Positions 1 through 11,388 are shown, counted from the first letter of the stretch. The stretch is 64,000 nt of DNA from Dissophora ornata (GCA_025201705.1 MU616623.1:1-64000), one strand, 5' to 3'. Notes: a model not told the origin generated them from the sequence alone. A program made the numbers and translations.

Positions 1-1924
1 AAAAAAAGGGATCAGCGCCGCAAGATGAATTTGAGCGAAACACCATCGGAAATAAATCGTTCAGAAAGAAAACCAGAGATACCTTTGGGCCGCTACATAG
101 CGAAGCAATATATTAATTTATCATGTATCGTAAGTTATGATTATTGACGGGAAATAAACCTCCCCCTCCGTTCTTTTGTGTCGTGTCTTGATTTTCGTCT
201 AGATTATGGTCATCGGCGGGACCGTGGTCGATATCACTGCGACGGCGCGTAAAGACATGTCAGTGTCAATGCTCCACAGTTCGTTTCCTGGAACAACCCG
301 GATTTCGCTTGGTGGCGTCGGGAGGAATGTCGCCGAGGCTGTGTCAAAACTCAACGCGGAAGGATGTGTCTTTGTATCCGCGGTAGGGGGCGCGGGCGCC
401 AAATCAGAGATAGGCGATGGAGAACAAGGCGACACAGTTGCAGATGATTTGTTTGGACCATGGCTCATCGGTGAGATCGACCGCAAAGGTCTGGTGAGTC
501 TTCCCATTTGCCCTTTTTTTATTATTACTATTATTTTTGTCATCCAAGGAGTAAAGGTAGATGTACACAGGCATTGACAATAATTTGCGCGCGCGGGTCC
601 AACTTGTTTTACATTGACGGCAGCACAACCTCGAAATCCATCAGGTACCTGGGGCAAGGACTGCAACGTATACCGCGCTCCATGATGCCACCGGTAATTT
701 GCTGTCGGCTGTCGCAGACATGGATGTCTTTGAGCTCTTGCCACCAACAAAGGTAAACTTGAGAGGGGGGGGGGAATATCAATATCACATCCGAAAAGCG
801 TGGACGCTCAAATTTTTCTCCATGCTGTCAGGTGAAGGAGGCGATCATGAAGCACAGACCAAAGACGGTCTGTTTCGATGGCAACATCTCTTCAGAATGC
901 ATGCGAACTATAATGGAAACATGCCGCGACCATAACATTCAAAGTAACGTCGTCGCTCTTTTGCCCTTTTACAATTCCCGTGTTATGACATTTTCACCTA
1001 TGTTTTCAACTCTGCAGTCTAACAACTCTTTCCATTATTATCAAATCCCAGCTTTCTTTGAACCTACTTCAGTCGTGAAATGTGTACGCCCTCTGGAAGA
1101 ATCAGCGTTGGACGCTCTCCTCGACGGCGCCCTGAACTTTGCAAGTCCTAACGAATACGAACTTCAAAAGATGGCCATCAGTGCCCGTCGACTCATCAGT
1201 GACCATAAACACCACGTCCGCCTCCGCGAACTCAAGGACAGACCTGTACATGGGGGACTTCAAGATCCCGAGGATGTCGCCGTGGCGATAACATCAGGCG
1301 ATAATTCTGCGTATAAGAGTTTGTTATTGGAAGCATTCTCGGTTTCACAGTTTATCCCGACGTTATTTATCAAGCTGGGAGCAAAAGGAGTGTTGGTGTT
1401 TCAGAGGACAACGGGAGCAAAATTGAGGATGGCTGCAATTGTCGAGGGGTCGGTGGAAGAGGAGGAGGAAGACAAAAGAAAAATGCCGGCGGATATCGAG
1501 GATTGGACACAGAGTGGTGAGATCAAATGGAAGCTGTTCCCCGCACATGACGTCGATAGTATCAAGAGTGTTACTGGAGCAGGCGACAGGTAAAAAAGAA
1601 ACGGAAATGTTTTCGCATCCATTGTAAAGACCGATTCGAAAGCTCACTCATATTTTTTTTTACCGGCACAGTTTTGTTGCATCAGTGGTGACAAGCTTGC
1701 ACAATTTGGATAAGGTTGGGTCTACGGAGGACCCACCGTCGCCGTCAGAGTCCCCAAAGGCGACGACTGGCTTGGGTCAAGACCGACTATGGAAGCATAT
1801 GGACCAGATTGTCAAAGATGGACAAACCGCTGCCACGCTCACCATGCAGACCCACAAAACCGTCAGCCCTGCATTAGCAACAAGTACTCAAGCTTTGCGA
1901 CTTCGACAGCTCACAGTAGAATAG
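1..1924 (+). CDS. PfkB-family sugar kinase, pseudouridine-kinase type (5' end open at window edge)
   Basis: Exons read as about 1/25-129, 203-493, 624-752, 832-943, 1052-1589 and 1672-1924; all joins keep phase and use GT-AG. The protein shows both PfkB signatures: the N-terminal GGVGRNVAEAVSKLN stretch and the C-terminal GAGDSFVASV, where the Asp is the catalytic base. The product should phosphorylate a nucleoside or sugar. The end (AATLTMQTHKTVSPAL) resembles the eukaryotic enzyme in which a pseudouridine-5'-phosphate glycosidase (IndA) domain precedes a pseudouridine kinase domain. The frame of the first exon is open to base 1, with an in-frame ATG at 25, so a glycosidase domain may lie outside the window. 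Residues encoded by 25-129 are not recognisably kinase. Convergent with the next gene, 94 bp apart. Kinase family is sure; the pseudouridine substrate is inference. Confidence 0.8.
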
Positions 1925-2018
1925 CCCACAGTATGATAGCGCGCGTTTCTTTTCTTGTAATGTCCTTTTTTATTATTATTATTACTGCCATAAAAGTAAC
2001 GATAGAATGCCTTTCTCT

Positions 2019-4868
2019 TTAAATTATAAATTGCTCGGTCAGGCCACCCTGCGAAGGAAAGTTCTTCAAACTTGAAGTCATGCTTCCAGATCTTTGCATG
2101 CCTGTTACGTCCTTCTTGAAATTGCCACTCGATCCCGCTCGACGCAACACACCCTGCTTCTGGTGGTTTTGCTGTTGCCGCTGGCTGTGATGGTGTCTCA
2201 TTTGATTCACATCTGTGGAACGATAGCTTCCTACTAAAGTCTTGTTCCGGAACGTAAGTGGCGGTCCTGAAGTCACAGAAGTAGGACGGGTGATGTTGTT
2301 GGTTGTGGCAGGTTTTTCATCGTTCGAGAGAGATGTCGTATTCGAAGTTGTTGAACTAGATGATTCGGAAGATCCACTCGACGAGGTCCTATTTGACGAC
2401 ACAGAGCTGGATCGAGATCTGGAAGGTGCGGGAACTGGTGTGAACCCGTTACTATTGGGTTGTTCTGGCTCCATCACATGCTTGCCGTTCCTATCGGTGA
2501 CACCGCAGTACAAATCGCCGTACTCGGCACGGAGGAGGTCCTGCGCCGAGACGCTTTGCGGTCGCTTTTTTTGCCCTTCAAACGCAGTTACATCGTCAGC
2601 CTCCTCTGCGTCGTCACAAATCGGGGACGTGATCGAGCGCGGAGAGGATAAATCTGAAGATGTTGAACAGGATGAGATCGAAGACGAAGACGGATCCACG
2701 GGCGTTGATACAATCGAGCTCAGAACTGACATCAATGACGACCGCCTCCGAGTAGTGTTCAAATTAGGCGACGAGAGTGACGTGCGGAAAGCACCTCGGG
2801 TGGGCGTTGTTGGAGAGGGTGATGCGCCCACTCCGAACATAGCCGCTGTCGTAAAGGATGTAGGGCCTTCCGAATTCATCAAAAGACTGTTCGTCGCAAA
2901 CGAACGGCGACGGACAGCCTTCAGGTACTCGTCCATACTCTGTTCAGCAGCTTCGACTTCTGCAGGGGTCTGGGGGTAATTTGCGCCACCGCCACTGGGG
3001 AGAGCAGATCCGGGTCCAAAGAAGCTAGACATTGACCCGTAGCTGCGAGCACTAGAAGGCGTGCGTACGGTATCCAGTGGGCCAGCCTGGGGCGAGCTTT
3101 GAGCTGAAGGTCCTCCAGGACCACCGTTGTTAAAGGCGGCGACGTGACCCATCGAGCCTGTGCCTGGGATACCACCATTGCTATTGAAGACCTTCGCGGT
3201 GTGAACACCCATGTAACCAATCTCTCCACGCGTAAGTGGTGTGTCTGGCGTCGAGATGCTTGGCGAGAAGTCCACGCTCTGGTTGTTCGAGGGAGTAGCG
3301 GGGACTGGGAATTTATCGCGGGCGTTAGAATGCGAGGGTGGGGTATCGCGGCTACTGTGGTATGCGGCCTCGTGGATACTACCGCTTCTACTTCGAGGGA
3401 TATCGAAGACTTTGGCGTGGTCGCGCAAGCGGGCGACATTGATTGCATTGCCGTTGTTGCTGCTGCTCATGAAGCTTCCGTTGCTGTTACTTCGGCTTCT
3501 GTCTCCAGCAGGCTGGACAAATGCAGCGACAGTGTTCTGGGCAACGATCGCGGTGCTTCGGCTGTGGGTGATATTGCCAGTGCTGCTGCTGCCGATGCAA
3601 TTAATTTTGCTATAGGAACGTGTGGGATCCGAGTTGCTGTTCGTGGTGTTCTTGTCTGCATCATTGACACCGTTCAAGCTGACGCTGTTTGGATGCATCT
3701 TGTCGAGAGTCGTGTGGTTATCAGTCTTTGGCGGCAACATGTCAATGCCCAGTCCAAGAGAGCTTACGCTGCCAGGGTCCGTGAGAATCTTTCCGTTTTC
3801 GGCAGAAGCAACGGTATTTGTGACGGAGGTTTGCTGAAGGTTCTTGGACTGTGGGAGATTTTGTTGTGCTTGTTGATGCTGTTGGTGGTTCTGTTGGTGG
3901 CTGTGACCCTGCATAGAAGATTCTGCAATGCCAGCACCAACGCTGGCAGCTCCCGCCACGACTATCTTCATGTCAGCGGTGCCTCCACTATAACTGCCGG
4001 GTATTGGGATTAAGACGTCACCTTCACGTCGTCCATTCTCCCCCTCCTCCTGCATTCCACGTTGCTGTTGCTGCTGTGCCTCCGTATCCATATCTCCAGC
4101 TCCGTGTGCACCACCAGCCTTATAAACGGTCTTGAAAAAGCACCAAACAGCCCAAAGCATCCACACAGATGCTGTCAAATAAGTAACAAGCACTGCCTTG
4201 GCTGTCTCACAGAATTGCCGGTGCTCCAGTGGGATGATACGACAGTGACTCGAGGTCCAAAGTTTGCGACTCTGCAAGATCGCCGCCGACAATGACATGC
4301 TCACCAACCCAATCTGGATGCACATTCGAGGGCATGGCCTCATCAAAAACACCACCACACGCATCCATGTTGCTGTGCTGCTCTGCGGCCCAGCTGTTGG
4401 TTTTTCAGAGGAAGCAGCGGTCAAACGCTGCTGGTAGTAACTCCTGATATGATGGAGTCCTGCGACCGTGCGGGCCCACCACGCCAGACCCATATACGCG
4501 AGCGCCATCATGAACGAAACACCCGCAACGAATAACAGGAACAACACTATCAAAGGCGATGATCGTTTGTGGTGGTTGGATCGAAAATCGGGGGTCGAGA
4601 TGATGGACACAAACGCATACACGCTCAAGATGACGATGGTTCCATGCACGGCCATATCTACGGCGCAGCTGATACGCATCAGTCCATAGCGGACGGGATC
4701 TGGAGTGTCGCTCTGATGCTGGTGGTCATCGCCATGGACTTGGTATGCCTGTTGTGGTATCTGCTCTTTCCGTCGATGTTGATGCTGTGGTTGAAGTGCG
4801 GGTATCGGAGTTCTTGGAAGTGGGTGATCCAGGTGTGAGTGTGGTTGTGTATAGTTCTCAGAGGACAT
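2019..4868 (-). CDS. Large 4-TM protein with long Ser/Asn/Gln-rich tail, family unknown
   Basis: A single uninterrupted frame of 949 residues. After a His/Gln/Pro-rich N-terminus (1-60) there are four hydrophobic segments at about 62-90, 105-131, 169-198 and 222-247. The remaining ~700 residues are low-complexity, rich in Ser, Asn, Thr and Gly, with many SRSxS-like sites that look like kinase targets. No catalytic motif is visible. The topology suggests a membrane protein with a long regulatory tail, perhaps at the plasma or vacuolar membrane (inference). It is unusual among its neighbours in having no intron. An ORF on the other strand (2242-2979) is a shadow of the Ser-rich codons. I do not recognise the family. 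Confidence 0.7.
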   Translation of the reverse strand: MSSENYTQPHSHLDHPLPRTPIPALQPQHQHRRKEQIPQQAYQVHGDDHQHQSDTPDPVRYGLMRISCAVDMAVHGTIVILSVYAFVSIISTPDFRSNHHKRSSPLIVLFLLFVAGVSFMMALAYMGLAWWARTVAGLHHIRSYYQQRLTAASSEKPTAGPQSSTATWMRVVVFLMRPCPRMCIQIGLVSMSLSAAILQSRKLWTSSHCRIIPLEHRQFCETAKAVLVTYLTASVWMLWAVWCFFKTVYKAGGAHGAGDMDTEAQQQQQRGMQEEGENGRREGDVLIPIPGSYSGGTADMKIVVAGAASVGAGIAESSMQGHSHQQNHQQHQQAQQNLPQSKNLQQTSVTNTVASAENGKILTDPGSVSSLGLGIDMLPPKTDNHTTLDKMHPNSVSLNGVNDADKNTTNSNSDPTRSYSKINCIGSSSTGNITHSRSTAIVAQNTVAAFVQPAGDRSRSNSNGSFMSSSNNGNAINVARLRDHAKVFDIPRSRSGSIHEAAYHSSRDTPPSHSNARDKFPVPATPSNNQSVDFSPSISTPDTPLTRGEIGYMGVHTAKVFNSNGGIPGTGSMGHVAAFNNGGPGGPSAQSSPQAGPLDTVRTPSSARSYGSMSSFFGPGSALPSGGGANYPQTPAEVEAAEQSMDEYLKAVRRRSFATNSLLMNSEGPTSFTTAAMFGVGASPSPTTPTRGAFRTSLSSPNLNTTRRRSSLMSVLSSIVSTPVDPSSSSISSCSTSSDLSSPRSITSPICDDAEEADDVTAFEGQKKRPQSVSAQDLLRAEYGDLYCGVTDRNGKHVMEPEQPNSNGFTPVPAPSRSRSSSVSSNRTSSSGSSESSSSTTSNTTSLSNDEKPATTNNITRPTSVTSGPPLTFRNKTLVGSYRSTDVNQMRHHHSQRQQQNHQKQGVLRRAGSSGNFKKDVTGMQRSGSMTSSLKNFPSQGGLTEQFII

Positions 4869-5759
4869 TTTACGGATTCTTTAAGAAGATATGGCTAAAG
4901 GTGATACTGCAATACAATGACAAGAAAGGTTTGATGATGAGTGAGTTGTTTGGTAAGGAGGCACGTAAAGTGAATTGTGCACTGGTTGATAGGGTTAACG
5001 AATTCAAATTGCTATGCTTCCTTGCAGCTCAGAGCGCGTTTTTTTTTTTTTTGTGACACAGCGATTGGAAGGGGCTGTTCCTTGATGTGATACTCACCAA
5101 TGTTGGGGTGACTGATTAACGGTCCGTTTTTGGGTAAGGGTATGGAGTAATATGGTATTGTCGTCAAGTGAATGAATGCAAGGGGAATCAGTGTCAAGCA
5201 GGGGGTTATATAGTTTATGTAAGTAAGAGAGAGAGGCGGCAAGAGCGAAAAAAAATAGGAAAAAAGAGAGAAGAAAAAGGCGTAATTAAAAAACAAAGTT
5301 ATGAACGTCGAACGTTGATGTCCAAACCCACACAGACGCCCCACAGTACTGGATAGACTGGAGTACATCAGGCCTACAGAAAGCTTTGTGTCTATCACAC
5401 ACACACAAACTCCATGCCTCTCGCTCTCTCTGTGTGTGTGCTGTGTGCGTATGAAATATATGTGCAGAATGCGCACTAATGATCAAGGGAAAATAGTATG
5501 AGTGGGAATAAATTTGCATCTTGCCTGGACCTGTTTGCAAATCACAGCACGAAAAAAAACGCAACTCCTAGTTTCGGTCAAGATGATGCGCAACTGTCCA
5601 GGCGCATATGCCATACTATTCTGTTCTCTCCTTTCTCTGATCTGGTGCCAGTTGGACTAACGACCATAAAATGTTCGCAGTTTATTAAAATCATGCAATA
5701 GAAAGCCGCCTGTCCTAGTAACGCGATCTCTTTTTCTTTCCTTCTCTCCTCACAGTCCT
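4869..5759. other. Intergenic, promoter side of the 4-TM gene
   Basis: No convincing coding sequence. It holds a T run at 5040-5053 (an A run on the coding strand of the gene at 4868), purine-rich stretches near 5220-5300, and CA/TG-rich sequence at 5396-5445. Short ORFs here are low-complexity and lack family features. Confidence 0.5.
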
Positions 5760-6685
5760 TTACTGTGGGGGTCGGTATCCAGGGGGTGGGGGACGGAAGC
5801 CTGGGGGTGGTCCTTGGAATCTAAAAGGCGAACAAAAGAGACGTCAGTCATGCCCTGTAGTTTATCGTGTCTTACGCGATCTTTCGACAAAGTACATACC
5901 CAGGAGGAGGGCCTGGAGCAAAGCCTGGTGGGAATCCTGGTGGGGGTGCGCCTGGAGGCATACCGGGGCGTGGGCGGAATCCAGGAGGAGCAACGCCTAC
6001 TGGCTGGCCCATAGGTCTGAATCCTAGAGGGGGAGCCATACCTGGGACCATGCCAGGTGGTGGGAGCATACCAGGGCCAGGGCGGAATCCTGGTGGCATG
6101 CCAGGGGGAGGAATGGAACCAGGGGGAGGCACACCGCGACCATATGACATTGGAGGTGCAACTGCAGCGGGGCCACGGGGAAGCATCATTCCAGGGGCAG
6201 GTCCGCCAACACCACGAACGGGCCCAGTCAATCCTGGAGCCACCCCTGGGACAACAGGCATGCCGCGGCCAGCTGGCGCTGCTATTCCAGTTCCAGCAGA
6301 TAACTGGAATGAGAAAAAGTGGACGTTAGATCGCGACAGACCTGCATCAGTACACCAATTGATCAATGAAAATTGTGTTTGTGGCGCGTGTATGTACCTG
6401 TGAGATGCGAGCCCTCTGGTCCTCGGCACTTGGTGGGGGAGGTCCATCGACGCTCAAACTAACAATAATCTCGCCACGGAGAATGACCAAGCCCAGTGTT
6501 CTCTTCTCCTCGCGCTCTGGTTGTGCCGCAGAGCCCTTGACTGCAGTCTTTGATTTGACCTTCCTGAACTCCTCGCAGTCTGCAAGCACCAAGTTCATGT
6601 GCTTATCGAAAGCCAGCATCTGGCCCGTCAACACACGCGAGTCTGACAATGTGATCCTGAGCCTGAAGTTGATCAGGTTCATCAT
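5760..6685 (-). CDS. Small nuclear ribonucleoprotein SmB/B'
   Basis: Three exons: 6685-6398, 6303-5900 and 5820-5760, in phase, 250 aa. Residues 1-96 are the Sm fold: Sm1 contains [16 protein letters not shown] and Sm2 contains [19 protein letters not shown]. The rest is the Pro/Gly/Met-rich tail typical of SmB ([14 protein letters not shown] and repeated PPGM/PPGF blocks). It is a core component of U1, U2, U4 and U5 snRNPs in the spliceosome. The start at the double Met (6685) is a few residues shorter than the animal and yeast homologues. Upstream in frame the sequence reads NSK before a TAG, and that TAG could be part of a splice acceptor, so a short upstream coding exon is possible, but I could not find one in phase. 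Confidence 0.92.
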
Positions 6686-7474
6686 TTTTGAGTTTTTTGA
6701 AATCGTCTATGAATATGCCGAATTAGAAGGTGTTGTTAACAGCCGTTCAATTGTTGCCAAGCTCACTCATACGCGTTAGTCCTGCCACCCATTGTCGCTA
6801 ACAAGCGCTGGACAACGCTGCATTTGGCAATTTGATTATCCATGTTGACGTGCAAGTGGTTGTGACCCGGAAAAAAAAAGAATGAAAATAGAAAAACGCG
6901 TAATGGAGAAGCGTCAACTCCATACGACAGCACCTCTTCTTAACGCTGAAAGCAAGTCCCAAAGATTATCCCGCGCACTCCCGTCAACTCTTTGTTCCAT
7001 GACAGCCATCGGTTCATCCTTGAGTTGTCCTTAGTCTGTCCTGCCTTGCTGATTTCTTTTCAGGGGTTTTTTTTTTCCATCGCATCTGATTTGATATGTT
7101 GTCCATACCATATTGACCAAGTATATAATATGAAAATGCGGCGTGCAGTTGGTTGGAGTCGAGGCGCCGAATCAGTAAACGGGCAGAGTGGTGGTCGGAT
7201 ACAGGTTCGGCGGTCTCCTGGAGTAGAGGAGGCGTAAAACTAGATGCAATGCAATGCGAGACAGTAAGACCCTTCGCGTGGAGCTGCAGTACAAGTGGCT
7301 TGTGTGAACGTGACGTCGATAAACAAAGCAAAAAAAAGATAGAACCATGGCAAGTCGACAACGACAACGACAACGACAATAATAATAATAATAATAAAAA
7401 TAATGATTATATCTGGGGGATAGGGTCCTCGTTAGGAAGTCGCAGGTGAATATATTTTTTTTGAGGGTGTGTGT
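6686..7474. other. Intergenic between SmB and a P-loop pseudogene
   Basis: Promoter side of SmB. It contains A- and T-rich patches (about 6870-6895 and 7066-7078), and CGACAA and ATA/TAA simple repeats near 7360-7400. No supported gene. Confidence 0.4.
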
Positions 7475-8830
7475 TTAAGCGAGGATAGCCTGGATAGCTG
7501 CGACGGAAAACATTCCCTTTGCCTCTACCAAGTAAATTAGCCGGGCGTATGATCGTTTCATGTTGGTTATTGAGTTTTGTTGTCCAGTGGTGGCTATGCC
7601 TCGGCGGACAAACTCTGACATGTTGGCTAGCTCTCGTGGAACGCAGTTTTTGATCCCTTTCACTCGGCCTCAATGCTGCTCTTGATAGTATGGCGTCCAT
7701 ATTCAGCAGCTTGTCGACGACGGTGTCGGACAGAGGAGTGACAAATTCCAGCCAAGTCCACATCTCACCTCTGACGAACTACCTCTCGAATCTTGCGTGT
7801 GCCATCCCCGTCAGGACCACTCACGCTCCGATATTCTGGGAGCTCCAGACTCCAAGCTGCATAAGGGAGTCAAGGATCGCATTCTTTACTGGTATTGGCG
7901 GGTCCTGCATGAAGAGCGCGCCATGTTCGTCGATGACCAAGAGAGCTTTCGTATATATTTGCTGAAGGAAACCGTTGATGATACTGTCAGCTGCACGAAC
8001 GGCTGCTTCATCTCCACTTGGATACCCGAACGTCATCTCTTGAAAGTTGGCTTGAATTGCCTGCAGACTCTCTTAGCAATCTCGATAGTGGTGTCTTTGG
8101 CCAATTCACCCGCGTCAGCAACATAGAGCAATGACCATCCCTCTGCATTGGCTTTGGATGCAAGGAATAGCGCGAGGTATGACTTGCCAACGCCCATTGG
8201 ACCTGACAGAACCCTTACGGTGGCCCTTGGGCCGCCTTTCAGTGACAAGAAACGACACTCCTTGGTAGCCCTCTCGGGATTTGACCGATCGATGCTAGTG
8301 TGATTTGATAGCCGACTTGCATATTGTGCAATTGCTGCTTGAACTCGTCGTGTGGTGCAGGGGTGAACTCTCCATCATCGAGCATGCTGGCAAGTACGGG
8401 TGGCAAATCTACGGATCCGTCTTTGGCGTCCATCCAAAGGTACGAGCACAGCTCTGACAATTAGATCTACGCCAAAGGACAAGCAGACTGTCTGCCAGCC
8501 ATGTCATCAGGGCACAGACTCTACATCCGACCGACCCAAGTCTATTTCAAATGCGGTACAAACTGCCCCTGTTTCTTGCACATTTATTGCTGCAGTAACG
8601 TTGCGTCCGCCACGTCTTGCTTCACGCTAATGCGGCCCGGCTTCTTTTACGATTATACAGGGAAGAGCTCTTGGCTACATCGTCGTGGGAGTAAGCCGTC
8701 CCAACATGTGAAGAGTTTGTCGGGCAGGTCGAGAACCGCAGACTATATTGCAAGAAGTGCAAGACATTCATGCATCGCGTTGTGGTTGGACATAATATCT
8801 GCACCTTTGTGTGTCGCAAACAGCGCGTTT
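7475..8830 (-). pseudogene. Broken P-loop ATPase gene (family seen with crinkler-like proteins in early-diverging fungi)
   Basis: Coding sequence is visible but spread over three frames. From the 5' side: a segment around 8460-8300 (SYLWMDAKDGSVDLPPVL), a Walker A segment at 8290-8075 (LSGPMGVGKSYLALFLASKA), a Walker-B-like segment at 8085-7821 (ALLVIDEHGALF), then MWTWLEFVTPLSDTVVDKLL (7763 onward) and NCVPRELANMSEFV (7663-7475). Frame changes occur near 8290, near 8075, near 7830 and again near 7670, and an in-frame TAG lies at 7779-7781. Sequence upstream of 8460 also has several stops. Introns do not explain these breaks, because the joins fall inside conserved motifs with no usable splice sites. 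I recall similar P-loop proteins annotated as crinkler-related in Mortierella-like genomes; that assignment is memory-based. Probably non-functional, unless some breaks are assembly indels. Confidence 0.65.
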
Positions 8831-8996
8831 AGCAGCGTTCGGTGACGTAATTATAGCGAATAATTACTGGGAGTAGTGTGGGGCAGGCGATCAGTGGAAA
8901 GCGCACCTGCAGGGCAGATCATTTCCCGCTTTCCCTTCCGTATCCCTTGCTACTCATCCTCGCATTCCCGCACCCACAGAATCCACACCAACAGTA

Positions 8997-10483
8997 ATGG
9001 CACAGGCATTCAACAAACTCGGAGGAATCTTCCCCAAGGGCAGCGGCAAGGGTGCTGCCAGCGGTCTCGGCGCCCTGATCGCTCTCGGCGCTGTTGGCTA
9101 CGGATTCAACGCTGCCCTTTTCAACGGTAATTGACCCTCGCCACTCACTACGACAGGGACAGGCATTCCGGAGCACATGGAACGCACACGCATTCTACGA
9201 TGCGCCCATGGCGCTCCATTTGCAGGCGTTTCCCCAAAAGCGGAGCACTGAATCTAACTTCGTCCACGGATCTCTTTTTATAATAGTTGACGGAGGTCAC
9301 CGTGCTGTCAAGTACTCTCGTGTTTTTGGTGTCCAGAAGGAGGTCTTCAATGAGGGAACCCACTTTGTGATTCCTTGGTTCGAGACCCCCATTATCTACG
9401 ATGTCCGTGCCAAGCCCAGAAACGTTGCATCCTTGACCGGAACCAAGGGTATGTTACAGGAGAGCGAGGAGAGCGGGAACATGTACCATCGGGAGAAAAT
9501 GAGTTCCGAACGGGCGGTCGCACGGAAGCTACTTCTATTCTTTTCGCGTAGAAGCGACTTCTATCCTTTCATTTTTGGTTGCAAAGTGCAAGAAAGAAAG
9601 GATCCCGCCATGGGCTATGGACTAAGGCTTAAGGCTAAAGATCGAAAATTACCTTTTCTAGAAGACTCACCTTGAATTTCTTTGCCTTGAGTTAGATTTG
9701 CAGATGGTCAACATCACTGTCCGTGTTCTGTCCAGACCTCGTGTGAACGACCTGGCTGAGATCTACCGTACTTTGGGACAGGATTATGACGAGCGTGTCT
9801 TGCCCTCGATTATCAACGAGGTCTCCAAGTCCGTCGTTGCCCAGTTCAATGCCTCGCAACTCATCACCCAGCGTGACCGTGTCTCGCGCTTGGTCCGTGA
9901 GAACTTGATCAAGCGTGCCGCTCGCTTCAACATTGTTCTGGATGATGTCTCCATTGTCCACATGGCATTCTCACCCGAGTTCACCCAGGCTGTTGAGGCC
10001 AAGCAGATTGCCCAGCAGGAGGCTCAACGTGCCGCTTTCGTTGTCGACCGCGCTATTCAGGAGAAGCAGTCTATCATTGTCAAGGCTGAGGGAGAGGCCC
10101 GCTCTGCCGAGCTCATCGGTGAAGGTGAGCTTACAGAGACCTGATCTCGTTCTTGCGTTGTCTCACAGCAGCCCAGCGAGGTTTCTAATATATCTCCCCG
10201 TCTGTGCTCTGATATGAATAGCCATCAAGAACCAGCCCGGTTTCATCCAGCTGAGAAAGATTGAGGTTGCTCGTGAGATCGCCTCTATTATCTCTCACTC
10301 TTCTAACCGCGTCATGCTCGATGCCGACACACTGTTGTTGAACGTTAGCGAGCAAAAGTAGGTCATCAGAAATGTTCCGTCATACTTTTAATTCCTTGAT
10401 AGACCAAACAGCTGTCTTACAATGTATCCAATGTTGTGTTTTCTCTATTGAATGGTTATAGGAAGGAGGAGCCCAGGAAGTAA
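8997..10483 (+). CDS. PHB2: Prohibitin-2
   Basis: Five exons: 8997-9126, 9287-9448, 9696-10124, 10222-10357 and 10462-10483; phases agree; 292 aa. A Gly-rich hydrophobic N-terminal anchor (about 17-42) is followed by the SPFH/prohibitin domain: [36 protein letters not shown] and [17 protein letters not shown] coiled-coil region containing [17 protein letters not shown] comes next. These are diagnostic of PHB2 rather than PHB1. With PHB1 it forms the ring complex in the mitochondrial inner membrane that stabilises newly made membrane proteins and cristae. The last exon adds only seven codons (KKEEPRK). The start sits in an ordinary context with no competing upstream Met. Confidence 0.96.
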
Positions 10484-11388
10484 ATAGGGAATCGAAAAGT
10501 GAAGGATGGGCCAGCTTATTTTCTAGACTTTTATTAAAATAACCACCAAATTGTACATTTTTTACGCCTCTGGGTCTTTAACATGTCTTACAACACACAT
10601 TGCGGTAAATTGACAAAGGACGCAAAGTGTGCCGCGTTTCTGGACATGGAATGAAATTCACTTTCGACTGCGAGCCTGGATTTTAACCCTTAATAAATAA
10701 GATTTTGGTCTTTTCCATATTTGCTCTCGTGTTTGCGCAGAACGGTTGGATCCTCCTCTTTCACAGCCTATCATTAAGCCAACCATGGTACATAGTCCGC
10801 TGCGTTAATTCAATCCATGGGGATACCATTGTGGCATCGATCACCATCCATCGATCCCGCCAACAGACACACCGTAATCATCGTCATGGATCAATGCAGG
10901 ACCGGCATCTTTCAATGATTCGTCTCTGCATCTGTCAAAAGTGTTAGATCGACATCATCGTAATCTGTCAATCCCAGAGGCAGTATCATGTGGGCATTTC
11001 AACATTCGCCATTCATTCGCCTAAACTGTCTGCGGAATCTGCGATTGTGTTGCATGGAGTGGCCATCGGCGCTCTCACGCATCCGATCGTAACTCAGCGG
11101 ACTTCAGAACACTTTCAAACTGACCATGGAGGGCGCGTAGCTCTGCAAGTTCTGCTTACAGTCGGTGCTCAGGCATCTAGACAGAAGGCAATCGTCATCC
11201 AGATACAGCTCTGAAAATTCATGGGGTGCCAGGATCAGGAAGCAGGAAGCAGGACGCAGGACAGTCAGCACACCAACACCATCTTAACTTCCTCTGTATA
11301 ACTCGGGAACGGCGGATGGTTCGGAGGCGGCTAATTGAGTTGCGGTCTTAATAACTTCGTCTTATTTTGCACTCTCTATATCAATTAG
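10484..11388. other. Intergenic / 5' region of RPL11
   Basis: No recognisable protein. It must contain the start codon of the downstream ribosomal protein gene, since the first visible exon opens with the second codon. Candidates are ATG 10785 followed by gtacat, and ATG 11316 followed by gttcgg, the latter giving a 70-bp intron. Neither donor is ideal, so the choice is open. Confidence 0.45.

Noticed and set aside
2242..2979. 245-codon plus ORF opposite the 4-TM gene
   Set aside because: Antisense shadow of the Ser-rich coding sequence.
5012..5476. 154-codon minus ORF
   Set aside because: Low-complexity, Phe/Leu/Tyr-rich translation of pyrimidine tracts.
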